Positions 1 to 9,403 of a stretch of 64,000 bases of DNA are shown here, piece by piece. The stretch's first letter is position 1. The number at the start of each line of letters is the position of its first letter. Where the stretch lies: NCBI GenBank assembly GCA_021773555.1, contig JAJFKA010000035.1:1-64000 (forward strand). The letters are read 5' to 3'. The notes below the pieces were generated by a model. It worked only from the letters and a program-made list of their open reading frames with translations, ran no database searches and had not been told where the DNA came from. The position numbers and the translations under genes are program-made. Origin of the DNA: Gammaproteobacteria bacterium. GTDB taxonomy: Bacteria; Pseudomonadota; Gammaproteobacteria; Pseudomonadales; Azotimanducaceae.

Positions 1-1325
1 CGTTCACTTGGGACACCGATGACCGCGGCCTCGGCCACCGCACCAAGTTGGTAGAGCACATTCTCTACCTCAGCCGGGTAAACATTCTCCCCGCCAGAAA
101 TATACATATCCTTCCAGCGATCAACGATGTACACAAAACCCTCTTCATCACAGCGCGCAGCATCTCCCGTCAGGAGCCAGCCCTCATGGAACGATTTTTC
201 AGTCGCTTCCGGATTGTTCCAGTACCCCGGCGTGATGTTGGGACCCCTGATCAGCAGTTCTCCGACCTCACCTTTTTCCACCGGTTGCAATGCGTCATCG
301 ACAATCTTGATTTCCGTGTGTAAGAGTGCCTTGCCGGAAGAGCCAATTTTTCGTAGCGCATCCTCGGCATCAAGCGCCACACCGCCCGGGCTTGTTTCCG
401 TCATGCCCCAGCCCTGGATTAACGGCACACCCCTGCCGATCCATACCTTCAGGATCGCCTCGGCACAAGGCGCTCCACCGACACCGGCAGCCTCCAGACG
501 ACTGAGGTCTGTTGTACCGAAATCCGGATGTTGCATCATAAACTGGTACGGCGCGGGTACCGCGAAGAAGTGAGTTACCCCGAGATCGGGATCACCGAGG
601 ATCGACAGCGCTCTGCCCGGCTCAAAATCCCGCATCAGCAATATTCTCCCGCCTGCATGCAGAATCGGATTAGCGTAACAATTTAATCCACCAGTATGGA
701 ACAAGGGCAAGACAACCAGTTGAACCGTTTTGGTCGTGATGCCAGCGGGAATACCAAGATTGACACAATTAAAGAATGTCATGCCGTGGGTGATCATTGC
801 CCCTTTGGGATGCCCTGTGGTTCCCGATGTGTACATGATCATGGAGACGTCGTCATGGTCACTCTCGACACTGACATAAGGCGCAGCCGCGCCAACGGCC
901 GCCTCGTAACTGCAACCAGCATCACTGACATCAACTTCCAGAGTTTTCTTGATGCCACAGTTTTCCTTCAGAAAATCTGCTACCTCGCGGAAGCTGATGT
1001 CGTGAATTAGAACGGTTGGCGTTGCATCGTTCACAATGTATTGAAGTTCCCTGGCCGTCAATCGCCAGTTCAGAGGCAGGCAGATGGCCCCGGATTTGGA
1101 ACAACCAAATTCAATTTCAAAAAACTGCGGGCAATTCGGTATCAACACCGCCACCCGGGCCCCCTTCTCCACGCCGTTAGCTTGCAGCCATCCGGCGAGA
1201 AAACCCGCCCGGTCATCCAATTGCTTATAGCTCAGCTCGAGACCTGTATCCAGATCCACGATGGCGATTTTATTAGCGCGCATTTCCGCTTGATGGGCAG
1301 TCCAGTCATAATGTTTTAAGGTCAT
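1..1325 (-). CDS. AMP-binding acyl-CoA synthetase (C-terminus cut by window edge)
   Basis: I translated the minus strand from an ATG at 1325; the frame stays open to base 1, about 441 residues. It belongs to the adenylate-forming (ANL) family, which activates a carboxylic acid with ATP and joins it to CoA. The P-loop motif YTSGTTGHPKG lies near residue 168, GWGMTETSPGG near 303, and the hinge region with TGDAARCDEEGF and DMYISGGENVYPAEVE near 385-410. The final catalytic-lysine motif lies outside the window. AGAGAG sits 8 nt before the ATG. Total family length is usually 500-550 residues, so roughly the last 15-20 percent is missing. It reads away from gpsA. The acid substrate (medium- or long-chain fatty acid, or an aromatic acid) cannot be told from sequence. 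Confidence 0.9.
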   Translation of the reverse strand, partial: MTLKHYDWTAHQAEMRANKIAIVDLDTGLELSYKQLDDRAGFLAGWLQANGVEKGARVAVLIPNCPQFFEIEFGCSKSGAICLPLNWRLTARELQYIVNDATPTVLIHDISFREVADFLKENCGIKKTLEVDVSDAGCSYEAAVGAAAPYVSVESDHDDVSMIMYTSGTTGHPKGAMITHGMTFFNCVNLGIPAGITTKTVQLVVLPLFHTGGLNCYANPILHAGGRILLMRDFEPGRALSILGDPDLGVTHFFAVPAPYQFMMQHPDFGTTDLSRLEAAGVGGAPCAEAILKVWIGRGVPLIQGWGMTETSPGGVALDAEDALRKIGSSGKALLHTEIKIVDDALQPVEKGEVGELLIRGPNITPGYWNNPEATEKSFHEGWLLTGDAARCDEEGFVYIVDRWKDMYISGGENVYPAEVENVLYQLGAVAEAAVIGVPSE

Positions 1326-1476
1326 TCTGGCACTCTCTTTTTTATATCTATTTGATGGTTTTCAACTGAACAAACGTCAGCGGCTTAACGGATCGTCCGT
1401 CTCGATACCAGCGATCGACTTCGGCTCAATGTATACTCAACAACCTGCCGACACAAACGCGCTTGTCCAATCCGGG

Positions 1477-1500
1477 CACTGGGGTAGTATGTACCCAGTG
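1477..1500. promoter_or_regulatory. Palindrome between acyl-CoA synthetase and gpsA
   Basis: CACTGGG at 1477-1483 is answered by CCCAGTG at 1494-1500, and the TA steps just inside the arms also match. It lies 28 nt before the gpsA ATG, in the divergent spacer shared with the acyl-CoA synthetase. The form fits a dimeric repressor operator, for example TetR or FadR type, but no regulator gene adjoins it, so the role is inferred. Confidence 0.35.
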
Positions 1501-1528
1501 TGATTCCGAAAAATAAGAGTGTAACAAT

Positions 1529-2530
1529 ATGGAATTGAATGTTGGTCTTTTGGGTGGAGGAAGCTGGGGAACTACCGTTGCTTCGCTGGTAGCCCGTAAT
1601 GCCCCGATTACGCTATGGGCAAGGGATGCTGAGGCGGTCCGGGAAATTAACGAACAGCACACAAACAGCAAGTATTTGCCAGATGCCACCCTGCCGCAGC
1701 GACTGAAGGCAACAAATGAACTGGAGCAAGCGGTACGGAACATGGATGTCATCATTATGGGCATCCCTTCCCAGAATTTTCGCAGTGTCCTGAAAGACAT
1801 CAAACCCTACATTCGACCCTGGGTACCCATTGTCAGTCTCAGCAAGGGCCTGGAACTTTCCACCGGAATGCGCATGACTGAAGTCATCAATCAGGAACTA
1901 CCAGAACACCCCAGGGGCGTACTCACCGGCCCCAATCTAGCCCGCGAGATCATGTCCGGTTATGCTGCGGCGAGTGTCATGGCAATGGAAGACCAGGTCA
2001 TTGTAAAAACTCTGCAGAAGCTTTTTCACAGTGGTCTGTTCCGGGTTTATACCAATCACGATGTGATTGGTTGTGAACTCGGAGGCGTGCTCAAGAACAT
2101 CATCGCTATCGCAGCGGGTATGGGCGACGGTCAGGGGGCTGGCGATAATACTCGATCTGCGGTTATTACTCGCGGTCTTGCAGAAATCAGTCGGCTGGGC
2201 GTTGCCATGGGAGGCGAGAGACAGACGTTTTCGGGACTCACCGGCATGGGAGATCTGGTGGCCACCTGCACGAGCCCGCAAAGTCGAAATCGAAGTGTGG
2301 GATTCGAACTGGGTAAGGGCCGATCCATCGACGAAATCATCAACGAAATGTTCATGGTCGCCGAGGGCGTTAAAAGCGCGCCTGCAGTCATGGACCTCGC
2401 TAACAAATACAATGTCATAATGCCTATCGCTACAGAGGTATTCGAAGTCGTCCAGGGTCAGAGCAGCGCTAAGAAGGCTTTTCGTGGGCTGCTTCGCGCC
2501 GGGATTGGCTCGGAAGCTGAACCTGGATAA
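1529..2530 (+). CDS. gpsA: NAD(P)-dependent glycerol-3-phosphate dehydrogenase
   Basis: GpsA reduces dihydroxyacetone phosphate to sn-glycerol 3-phosphate in the cytoplasm, the backbone for phospholipids. The 333-residue protein has the usual family length. The N-terminal Rossmann loop reads GLLGGGSWGTT (residues 6-16), followed by the family stretches VSLSKGLE and LTGPNLAREI, the LKNIIAIAAGMGDG segment with the catalytic lysine near residue 190, and the C-terminal domain with GLTGMGDLVATCTS. The gene stands alone on the plus strand, divergent from the acyl-CoA synthetase, with 30 nt to the next gene. The ribosome binding site is weak. Nothing in the protein looks abnormal. Confidence 0.97.
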   Translation: MELNVGLLGGGSWGTTVASLVARNAPITLWARDAEAVREINEQHTNSKYLPDATLPQRLKATNELEQAVRNMDVIIMGIPSQNFRSVLKDIKPYIRPWVPIVSLSKGLELSTGMRMTEVINQELPEHPRGVLTGPNLAREIMSGYAAASVMAMEDQVIVKTLQKLFHSGLFRVYTNHDVIGCELGGVLKNIIAIAAGMGDGQGAGDNTRSAVITRGLAEISRLGVAMGGERQTFSGLTGMGDLVATCTSPQSRNRSVGFELGKGRSIDEIINEMFMVAEGVKSAPAVMDLANKYNVIMPIATEVFEVVQGQSSAKKAFRGLLRAGIGSEAEPG

Positions 2531-2560
2531 CAATCGCTAATTTTTCTGGAGGTCCATTGA

Positions 2561-3202
2561 ATGACTGATCATCGAGACGTAAATCTAATTACCACCCTGG
2601 CTGCGCTCGAAGCAATTAACGGTCGCGCATCAAAAAACACCATGGTGAAGAAGCTACCACGCCTTGAAAAGCACTCCATCGACTTCCTCGAGCGTTCTCC
2701 TTTTGCCATTCTGGCGACCTCATCGGCTGACGGTACTGATGCTTCACCCCGGGGGGATGCGCCGGGATTTGCCCAGGTACTCGATGATCGCACTTTGCTC
2801 ATCGCCGAGCGGCCAGGGAACAGAATCGCGGACAGCCTGCGGAACATTGTGGCCAATCCGGATGTAGGGTTATTGTTTCTGATTCCGGGTATGAACGAAA
2901 CATTGCGGATCAACGGGCAGGCTTATATTACGGATCACGGGGACTACCTGCAGCGCCTGGTCCATCGGGATAAGACGCCGAAACTCGCACTTCTCATCGA
3001 AATACAAGAACTGTATCTGCATTGTGCAAAAGCGTTTATTCGGTCAGCCTTGTGGAATCCTGAGAAATACATGGAGCGTTCTGAACTACCCAGCCTGGGT
3101 AAAATGATTCTGGAACAAATTACCGGTAAGCCAATCGAAGCTGAGCAACTGGCAAGGATCGATGCGGATCTTAAGGTAGATTCGGAGTCCAACCTGTACT
3201 AG
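2561..3202 (+). CDS. Pyridoxamine 5'-phosphate oxidase-like flavoprotein
   Basis: This 213-residue protein has the split-barrel FMN-binding fold of the PPOX superfamily: FAILATSSADGTDASPRGD near residues 48-66, then LIAERPGNRIADSLRNI and VGLLFLIPGMNETLRINGQAYI. That pattern resembles the large group of uncharacterised PPOX-type proteins rather than PdxH, whose PLP-binding residues I do not see. The family usually binds FMN or F420 and acts on unknown substrates. TGGAGG lies 8 nt before the ATG, a strong ribosome binding site. It follows gpsA by 30 nt on the same strand and may be cotranscribed. It converges on csrA. Confidence 0.85.
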   Translation: MTDHRDVNLITTLAALEAINGRASKNTMVKKLPRLEKHSIDFLERSPFAILATSSADGTDASPRGDAPGFAQVLDDRTLLIAERPGNRIADSLRNIVANPDVGLLFLIPGMNETLRINGQAYITDHGDYLQRLVHRDKTPKLALLIEIQELYLHCAKAFIRSALWNPEKYMERSELPSLGKMILEQITGKPIEAEQLARIDADLKVDSESNLY

Positions 3203-3303
3203 TCCGGACCCCGGTCAGGTAGGCGCTGACTTTGAAACCAGGTACAACGAGATAACAGGAGGGGGACAGACGGCAGGAGTGCTCGACAAATGTTCTAAAA
3301 TCG

Positions 3304-3504
3304 TTAGTCGTTCGTACCCGCTTTGACGTTAGCATTGGCCTCTTCGTTCTGGATTCGTTGATAAATTTCTTCTCGATGAACGGAGACTTCTTTCGGCGCA
3401 CTGACCCCAATCCGCACCTGATTTCCCTTTACGCCAAGCACTGTAACGGTAACGTCATCCCCAATAATCAGGGTTTCACCGACTCGCCGGGTCAAAATAA
3501 GCAT
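3304..3504 (-). CDS. csrA: Carbon storage regulator CsrA/RsmA
   Basis: CsrA is a small dimeric RNA-binding protein that represses or activates mRNAs by binding GGA motifs in leader hairpins. The sequence [12 protein letters not shown], then [15 protein letters not shown] and [16 protein letters not shown], is nearly invariant in gammaproteobacteria. I start it at the ATG at 3504. An in-frame ATG two codons earlier (3510) abuts AAGGGAG directly, leaving no spacing, while 3504 gives 6 nt. The start at 3504 also gives the family's normal N-terminus. It lies downstream of lysC and alaS, the standard order. No tRNA-Ser follows it, unlike in Pseudomonas. Confidence 0.96.
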   Translation of the reverse strand: MLILTRRVGETLIIGDDVTVTVLGVKGNQVRIGVSAPKEVSVHREEIYQRIQNEEANANVKAGTND

Positions 3505-3567
3505 TCCCATCTCCCTTGTTTAATCATTCCCCCGGCTACGCTTGCTGGCGAAGGGACTAATACCTTG

Positions 3568-4806
3568 TCAGGCCAGATTTCCATTCTCAACCGAAAGCTC
3601 AAATGCTGTATGCAAAGTTCTTGCGGCTAACTCAAGATACTTCTCATCTATAACGACCGAAATCTTGATTTCTGAAGTAGAAATCATCTGGATATTGATA
3701 GATTCCTTGGCCAGTATCCTGAACATTCTCGTCGCTACACCCGCATGAGACCGCATTCCCACGCCTACTAGCGACAATTTTGCAATTTTATTGTCCCCTG
3801 ACACCTCTCTCGCATCAATATCTTTCGCGACTTTTTTCAATATGTCCATTGCTTCCTGGTAATCATCGCGACGAACCGTAAAGGTAAAGTCGGTACTTTT
3901 ATCCGCAGCGACGTTCTGGACTATCATGTCTACTTCAATATTGGCGTCGCTGACCGGACCCAGTATTCTCGAGGCGATTCCCGGGATATCCTTGACCCCC
4001 AGTACCGTCAGTTTGGCCTCATCCCGCGTAAAAGCGATACCGGAAATGACTGGTTGTTCCATTTTTGGGTCCTCATTGGTTATAAGCGTACCGGCACTCT
4101 GACCAAAACTGGATAAAACCCGTATTGGCACCTGATACTTACTGGCGAACTCCACGGCGCGAGAATGTAACACGCGGGATCCCAGGCTCGCCAGTTCAAG
4201 CATTTCTTCGAAGGTAATCCTCTCAAGACATCGCGCACCTTCAACGATTCTCGGATCTGTTGTAAATACACCCTCCACATCCGTAAATATCTGGCACTCA
4301 TCGGCCTTAAGCACGGCTGCGAGCGCAACAGCCGTGGTGTCCGACCCACCTCGCCCAATTGTGGTGATTTCACCGCGCTCATTGACTCCCTGGAATCCCG
4401 CCACCACCGGTACAATGTTCGCCTCAATATCGGCACGCAGATTCTGTGTTTCCACTTCCAGGATCCGTGCACGCGTGTGCGCATCATCCGTGAGGATGCG
4501 GATCTGACCCCCGGTGTAGGATTTAGCCGCGCAACCCAGTTTCATCAATACCATCGAGAGCAGCGCAATGGTCACCTGCTCCCCGGTGCTCAGCAGCACA
4601 TCAATTTCCCTGCGAGCTTCACGCTCATAAAAATCGACTTCCCGGGCCAGTGCATCGAGAGTGTCTGTCTGCTCTCCCATCGCCGATACCACTACGACCA
4701 CATCATGGCCTTCGGCTTTCGCCGCGATGATCCGTTCGGCAACTTTCTGAATGTGGCTCACAGAAGCAACGGAGGTACCGCCAAACTTCTGAACAAGTAA
4801 AGCCAT
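3568..4806 (-). CDS. lysC: Aspartate kinase
   Basis: LysC phosphorylates aspartate, the first step toward lysine, threonine, methionine and diaminopimelate. The 412-residue protein is the monofunctional type. The N-terminus has the kinase motif VQKFGGTSVAS, followed by TTIGRGGSDTTAVALAA near residues 168-184 and FTTDPRIV. Two C-terminal ACT domains begin near residue 265 (LTVLGVKDIPGIASRI) and 345 (LSLVGVGMRSHAGVATRMF), the usual site of feedback inhibition by lysine and threonine. It lies 32 nt downstream of alaS on the same strand and 63 nt upstream of the csrA start, so the three genes are probably cotranscribed. Confidence 0.97.
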   Translation of the reverse strand: MALLVQKFGGTSVASVSHIQKVAERIIAAKAEGHDVVVVVSAMGEQTDTLDALAREVDFYEREARREIDVLLSTGEQVTIALLSMVLMKLGCAAKSYTGGQIRILTDDAHTRARILEVETQNLRADIEANIVPVVAGFQGVNERGEITTIGRGGSDTTAVALAAVLKADECQIFTDVEGVFTTDPRIVEGARCLERITFEEMLELASLGSRVLHSRAVEFASKYQVPIRVLSSFGQSAGTLITNEDPKMEQPVISGIAFTRDEAKLTVLGVKDIPGIASRILGPVSDANIEVDMIVQNVAADKSTDFTFTVRRDDYQEAMDILKKVAKDIDAREVSGDNKIAKLSLVGVGMRSHAGVATRMFRILAKESINIQMISTSEIKISVVIDEKYLELAARTLHTAFELSVENGNLA

Positions 4807-4838
4807 TTAATTAACACCTGCCTGAATAATGAGATCGG

Positions 4839-7436
4839 CTATAGTCTGCCTTTGATGAATTCAGCGACACCATTGAGTGCCGCCGGAAGCGCCGTTGCGT
4901 CCGTACCACCCGCCCTGGCCATGTCGGGTCTACCCCCGCCTTTACCGCCGACCTGCATGGCGACAAAATTCACCAGTTCACCGGCGTTAACTTTTTCCAC
5001 TAAATCCTTTGTCACTCCCGCGATGAGTGAGACTTTTGTCTCATTCACACAACCGAGCACAACAACACCGGAGCCAAGTTTGTTTTTTATGCGATCGAGC
5101 ATATCCGGAAGTGACTTCGAGTCGGCACCGTCAATAATTTGTGCTATCAATTTGACACCATTAACTTCGATTGCTGCATCAGCCAGATCCGTGCCTGCAC
5201 CACTGGCCAGTTTCACTTTAAGCTGCGCCACTTCCTTTTCCAGTTTCTTGCTGCTCTCAATCAATGTCTCCAACTTTTGTAAATAATTGAGCCGATCGGA
5301 CTTCAACAACTCCATTGACTGACGGATAAGATCTTCCTGATCCTCAATTCGCGTCAGACAGGCAAGACCCGTTATCGCTTCAATTCTCCGCACCCCGGAT
5401 GCGATTCCCTGCTCGGATGCTATTTGAAATATCCCGATATCTCCCGTACGTTTTGCGTGCGTACCCCCACACAACTCGATTGAATAGCCGTCTCCCATCG
5501 TCAATACGCGAACTTCCTCTGAATATTTTTCTCCAAACAGTGCCATGGCACCTTTTTCTCTCGCAGCTTCGATGCCCATGACCTCGGTTCTTACTTCTGT
5601 ATTCGCACGAACCTGATCGTTCACCAGATGTTCAATGGTGCGCAATTCTTCGGCAGTTACGGCTTCAAAGTGGGAAAAATCAAACCTCAGGCGTTCGGGT
5701 TCAACCAGCGAACCGCGTTGGTTCACGTGTTCGCCAAGCACCTCGCGGAGCGCCGCATGGAGCAAGTGTGTTGCTGAATGATTCAGGACCGTGGCTGCAC
5801 GCAAATGACGGTCCACTTCCGCCTGCACAACAGCGCCAACGCCAGGCTCTCCTTCGAGAACAACGCCCTTGTGCAGGAAACTATCACCCTGCTTCACAGT
5901 ATCGAGTACATCAATCGTGATGCCGTTGGCGTGAAGCTTTCCAGTGTCACCCGCCTGTCCACCGGACTCCGCATAAAATGGAGTCTTGTCAAGGACTACC
6001 ATCACCTGCTGACCCTCGAGCGCGGTGGCTCCCATCTGCTGATCAACGATCAGCGCAACGACCTTACCCTCCGCCGACAAATTCTCATAACCGATAAACT
6101 CTGTCACAAAGGGCAGGTCGAACCCTTCAAGATCCGCCGTTCCGAACTTGCTGGCTGCCCGCGCACGCTGACGCTGGGCTTCCATTTGTCGCTCAAAACC
6201 GGACATATCCAGCGTCAAACCTCTCTCCCGCGCGATATCAGCGGTTAAATCCACAGGGAATCCATAAGTATCGTACAGTTTGAAAATCAATTCACCCGGC
6301 AGCTCTGTTCCATCCAGCTTGCCGATAGCCTCACCAAGGATTTTCATACCCTGATCGAGGGTCACTTCAAATTGCTCTTCCTCCTTCAGCAGTATCCGCT
6401 CTATCTGGGCCTGGGTTATTTTCAGAATCGGATAGGTATCACCCATTTGTTCGGTAAGTGTCGCCACCAACTTGTGAAAAAAAGGGCCGGTGGATTGCAG
6501 CTTGTGTCCATGACGCAACGCTCTGCGGATGATGCGACGCATCACATAACCCCGACCCTCATTGGATGGAAGTACACCATCTGCAATCAGGAAGGCGGTG
6601 GAACGAATATGATCTGCAATCACTTTCAACGATGCGCTGGACTCATCGGTGCAGTTGAGCAGTTCTGCACTCCTGCCAATCAATGCCTTGAACAGGTCGA
6701 TATCGTAGTTGCTGTGTACATGCTGCATCACCGCAGCCAACCGCTCCAGCCCCATACCAGTATCGACACAAGGTTTGGGAAGCGGCGTCAGCGTTCCATC
6801 AGCACTTCGATCATACTGGGTGAAAACAAGGTTCCAGATCTCCACGTATCGATCCAGTTCGCCTTCCGGTGTTCCTGGCGGTCCCCCCGGAATGTCTTCA
6901 CCATGGTCGTAGAATATTTCAGACGACGGTCCACAGGGGCCCGTGTCGCCCATGGTCCAGAAATTGTCATCATCCCCGAGTCGGGTCACGCGTTTGGGAT
7001 CAATCCCTATTTCATTCACCCAGATCGATTCGGCTTCATCGTCATCCAGATGGACGGTGACCCAGAGTCTTTCCGGAGGCAGCTTGACAACCTCGGTCAG
7101 ATACTCCCAGGCAAATTCAATCGCCTCGCGCTTGAAATAGTCGCCGAAACTGAAATTCCCAAGCATTTCGAAGAAGGTATGATGGCGGGCGGTGTAACCC
7201 ACATTATCCAGATCGTTGTGCTTGCCACCCGCACGCACACATCGCTGACAACTGGCCGCTCTCGTGTACCCCCGGTTTTCCCTGAACGCAAGCGCTTCCT
7301 TGAACTGCACCATACCCGCGTTGGTAAACAACAGGGTCGGGTCGTTGTCGGGGACCAGTGATGATGAGTCCACGATGTGATGGTCCTTGCTGGCAAAATA
7401 GTCCAGAAATGACTGGCGCAGCGCTTTACTGTCCAT
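4839..7436 (-). CDS. alaS: Alanyl-tRNA synthetase
   Basis: AlaRS charges tRNA-Ala and edits mischarged serine and glycine. The protein has 865 residues, close to the family norm of about 875. The N-terminal class II core shows [19 protein letters not shown] and [14 protein letters not shown]. The editing domain has [13 protein letters not shown] near residue 560 and [13 protein letters not shown] near 665, which supply the zinc-site His and Cys residues. The C-Ala domain ends with [14 protein letters not shown]. The gene starts the alaS-lysC-csrA run and follows recX after 111 nt. The long open frames on the opposite strand are shadows. Confidence 0.98.
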   Translation of the reverse strand: MDSKALRQSFLDYFASKDHHIVDSSSLVPDNDPTLLFTNAGMVQFKEALAFRENRGYTRAASCQRCVRAGGKHNDLDNVGYTARHHTFFEMLGNFSFGDYFKREAIEFAWEYLTEVVKLPPERLWVTVHLDDDEAESIWVNEIGIDPKRVTRLGDDDNFWTMGDTGPCGPSSEIFYDHGEDIPGGPPGTPEGELDRYVEIWNLVFTQYDRSADGTLTPLPKPCVDTGMGLERLAAVMQHVHSNYDIDLFKALIGRSAELLNCTDESSASLKVIADHIRSTAFLIADGVLPSNEGRGYVMRRIIRRALRHGHKLQSTGPFFHKLVATLTEQMGDTYPILKITQAQIERILLKEEEQFEVTLDQGMKILGEAIGKLDGTELPGELIFKLYDTYGFPVDLTADIARERGLTLDMSGFERQMEAQRQRARAASKFGTADLEGFDLPFVTEFIGYENLSAEGKVVALIVDQQMGATALEGQQVMVVLDKTPFYAESGGQAGDTGKLHANGITIDVLDTVKQGDSFLHKGVVLEGEPGVGAVVQAEVDRHLRAATVLNHSATHLLHAALREVLGEHVNQRGSLVEPERLRFDFSHFEAVTAEELRTIEHLVNDQVRANTEVRTEVMGIEAAREKGAMALFGEKYSEEVRVLTMGDGYSIELCGGTHAKRTGDIGIFQIASEQGIASGVRRIEAITGLACLTRIEDQEDLIRQSMELLKSDRLNYLQKLETLIESSKKLEKEVAQLKVKLASGAGTDLADAAIEVNGVKLIAQIIDGADSKSLPDMLDRIKNKLGSGVVVLGCVNETKVSLIAGVTKDLVEKVNAGELVNFVAMQVGGKGGGRPDMARAGGTDATALPAALNGVAEFIKGRL

Positions 7437-7547
7437 GCTTGCACTTACCCTGGGTGATGCGATTTCAAAGACCGGTAAAGATACAGAAAAACCACTGAAT
7501 ACTAAAGGAAACAGCAGTTAATTGTTGTCGGCCTTGCTTACCCTGGT

Positions 7548-8039
7548 TTATTCGACAAATCGAAGGTTGATTTGATCGAACTCGAAGCCGCGCTGTTGCA
7601 GAAATCTGATACGCTTCATCCGGCTCTTTGGGTCATCCGGGAAATCGTTACCGAAGCGTTTTGCAGACACCTCTCGAACAAGCCTGACCCAGTCAACTTC
7701 TGCAGCCTTGATGGCGACCGAAATCTCGCTGTCATCAAGACCTCTGGCACGCAGCTCAAGCCTGATTTTGACTGGCCCCTGGCCGCGATTCACCCGGGAA
7801 CGAATAAACGATTCTACGAAGCGTTCATTGCTTTGCAGACCCTCGCGCGTCAATTTCTCGACCTGCTCGACAATCAGTGCTTCACTATTGGAGAAACGCC
7901 GACGCAGTTTGTTCACCAGTTCCAGTTGAGCGTGTTCCCTGCGTGCCAGCAGATTCATCGCGGTGCGACGAATCTCAATCCCTGGCTTGTTGCGCTTCTT
8001 ATCGTCCAGCACGTCGTCGGGATCAGTCATTCCCGGCAA
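7548..8039 (-). CDS. recX: Regulatory protein RecX
   Basis: RecX binds inside the RecA filament groove and limits RecA activity. The 163-residue protein is mostly helical with three-helix repeats typical of RecX: LLARREHAQLELVNKL near residues 29-44, LIVEQVEKLTREGLQSNERFVESFIRSRVNRGQG in the middle (positions 54-88), and FGNDFPDDPKSRMKRIRFLQQRGF near the C-terminus. It sits 56 nt downstream of recA on the same strand, so it should share the SOS-controlled recA promoter. Confidence 0.93.
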   Translation of the reverse strand: MPGMTDPDDVLDDKKRNKPGIEIRRTAMNLLARREHAQLELVNKLRRRFSNSEALIVEQVEKLTREGLQSNERFVESFIRSRVNRGQGPVKIRLELRARGLDDSEISVAIKAAEVDWVRLVREVSAKRFGNDFPDDPKSRMKRIRFLQQRGFEFDQINLRFVE

Positions 8040-8095
8040 CTAATCAAACCACTTACAGCACGCGCACAAAGCGGGCGACTCATTGGCTGACCGAG

Positions 8096-9148
8096 TTAGC
8101 TTATCGAAATAGGCGTAACGTTATCTTCAACCTCGCCATCATCATCGCTCGGTTCGCCAAGTAACCTGACACGAATCTCTTTCTCAATTTCGTCGGCCAG
8201 ATGCATATGTTCTTTCAGGAAGTCGGCGGCATTTTTCTTACCCTGGCCAATCCGGTCCGTCTTATAGCTGTACCAGGCACCGGCCTTGTCGATCAACCCG
8301 AGTTGCACACCGAGGTCAATGACTTCACCCAGGCGGAAGATCCCTTTGCCGTACATGATTTGAAATTCGGTCTGTTTAAAGGGCGGCGCAACTTTGTTTT
8401 TGATAACCTTGACGCGGGTTTCATTACCGACGACCTCGTCACCATCCTTGATCGATCCAATTCGTCGTATGTCCAGTCGTACCGAGGAATAAAATTTGAG
8501 AGCATTCCCCCCCGTGGTCGTTTCCGGACTGCCGAACATTACCCCGATCTTCATACGAATCTGATTGATGAACACAACCAGCGTGTTGGAGTTTTTGATG
8601 TTACCCGCCATTTTACGCAGCGCCTGACTCATCAATCGAGCCTGCAGACCAACATGGTGATCGCCCATCTCACCTTCGATTTCAGCCTTGGGCGTCAACG
8701 CAGCGACCGAGTCGATAATCACCACATCCACTGCGCCGGAGCGAACCACCATGTCGCATATTTCCAGTGCCTGTTCACCGGTATCCGGCTGGGACACCAG
8801 CAGATCATCAATGTTGACCCCCAGGTTCTGGGCGTAGAGAGGGTCCAGTGCATGCTCCGCGTCTATAAAAGCGCAGGTGCCGCCCGCTTTCTGGCACTCC
8901 GCAATAACCTGCAGCGTGAGTGTTGTTTTGCCTGAGGACTCGGGGCCATAAATCTCGACGATGCGGCCGCGAGGTAAGCCGCCAATGCCAAGTGCGATAT
9001 CCAGCCCAAGGGATCCGGTAGAAATGGAAGGTATCTTTTCATGAGGAGAGTCGCCAAGTCGCATCATGGCGCCTTTACCAAATTGCCTTTCAATTTGCGA
9101 AAGCGCGGCTGCAAGGGCTTTGTCCTTATTAGTATCGATATCTGCCAT
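8096..9148 (-). CDS. recA: Recombinase RecA
   Basis: RecA forms filaments on single-stranded DNA, drives strand exchange and triggers LexA self-cleavage. The product is 350 residues with the Walker A motif GPESSGKTT, Walker [11 protein letters not shown], the L1/L2 loop regions, [24 protein letters not shown], and an acidic C-terminal tail. I place the start at 9148 ([12 protein letters not shown]). A frame extension up to 9196 would run through the LexA box and promoter, and AGAGGA lies about 9 nt before 9148. No intein is present. recX follows 56 nt downstream. Confidence 0.98.
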   Translation of the reverse strand: MADIDTNKDKALAAALSQIERQFGKGAMMRLGDSPHEKIPSISTGSLGLDIALGIGGLPRGRIVEIYGPESSGKTTLTLQVIAECQKAGGTCAFIDAEHALDPLYAQNLGVNIDDLLVSQPDTGEQALEICDMVVRSGAVDVVIIDSVAALTPKAEIEGEMGDHHVGLQARLMSQALRKMAGNIKNSNTLVVFINQIRMKIGVMFGSPETTTGGNALKFYSSVRLDIRRIGSIKDGDEVVGNETRVKVIKNKVAPPFKQTEFQIMYGKGIFRLGEVIDLGVQLGLIDKAGAWYSYKTDRIGQGKKNAADFLKEHMHLADEIEKEIRVRLLGEPSDDDGEVEDNVTPISIS

Positions 9149-9168
9149 GGAAAATCGTCCTCTTCGGT

Positions 9169-9215
9169 TACTGGTTATTTGTACAGTATTATGCACATTT
9201 TGAGCGCTGGGCCAA
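9169..9215 (-). promoter_or_regulatory. LexA (SOS) box and promoter of recA
   Basis: On the minus strand the core reads CTG-TACAAATAAC-CAG inside the 20-nt site at 9169-9188. It matches the gammaproteobacterial consensus CTG-N10-CAG with the flanking TA on both sides. It overlaps a likely sigma-70 -10 element TAATAC (9186-9191), with TTGGCC (9210-9215) as -35 after an 18-nt spacer. LexA bound here would block RNA polymerase. The site lies 20 nt before the recA start chosen above. Confidence 0.88.
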
Positions 9216-9403
9216 ATCTTTTTTTCAGGATCTGCCAGAACGCCGTGTCATCGGGGTCAGGTTTGAAATGCTTTTTGGTGTTGATCGGTACATAACTCAC
9301 ATTTTCACGAAATCAGCGGCCAAAACATCCGCCAATGACTGAAAACTTCGAGAGAAAAACATGATTGTTTCTGGCCGATGGTGATCAGCACCACTGTGTC
9401 TGT

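Noticed and set aside
3203-3303. tRNA-Ser downstream of csrA, as in Pseudomonas
   Set aside because: No cloverleaf or conserved tRNA sequence is present in this spacer on either strand.
6372-7361. Long open frame on the plus strand opposite alaS
   Set aside because: It is the complement of conserved alaS coding sequence and has no family motifs, so it is a shadow.
8201-8935. Open frame opposite recA
   Set aside because: It is antisense to conserved recA codons, with no ribosome binding site or recognisable protein.
9149-9196. Longer RecA start
   Set aside because: It would place the LexA box and -10 element inside the coding region.
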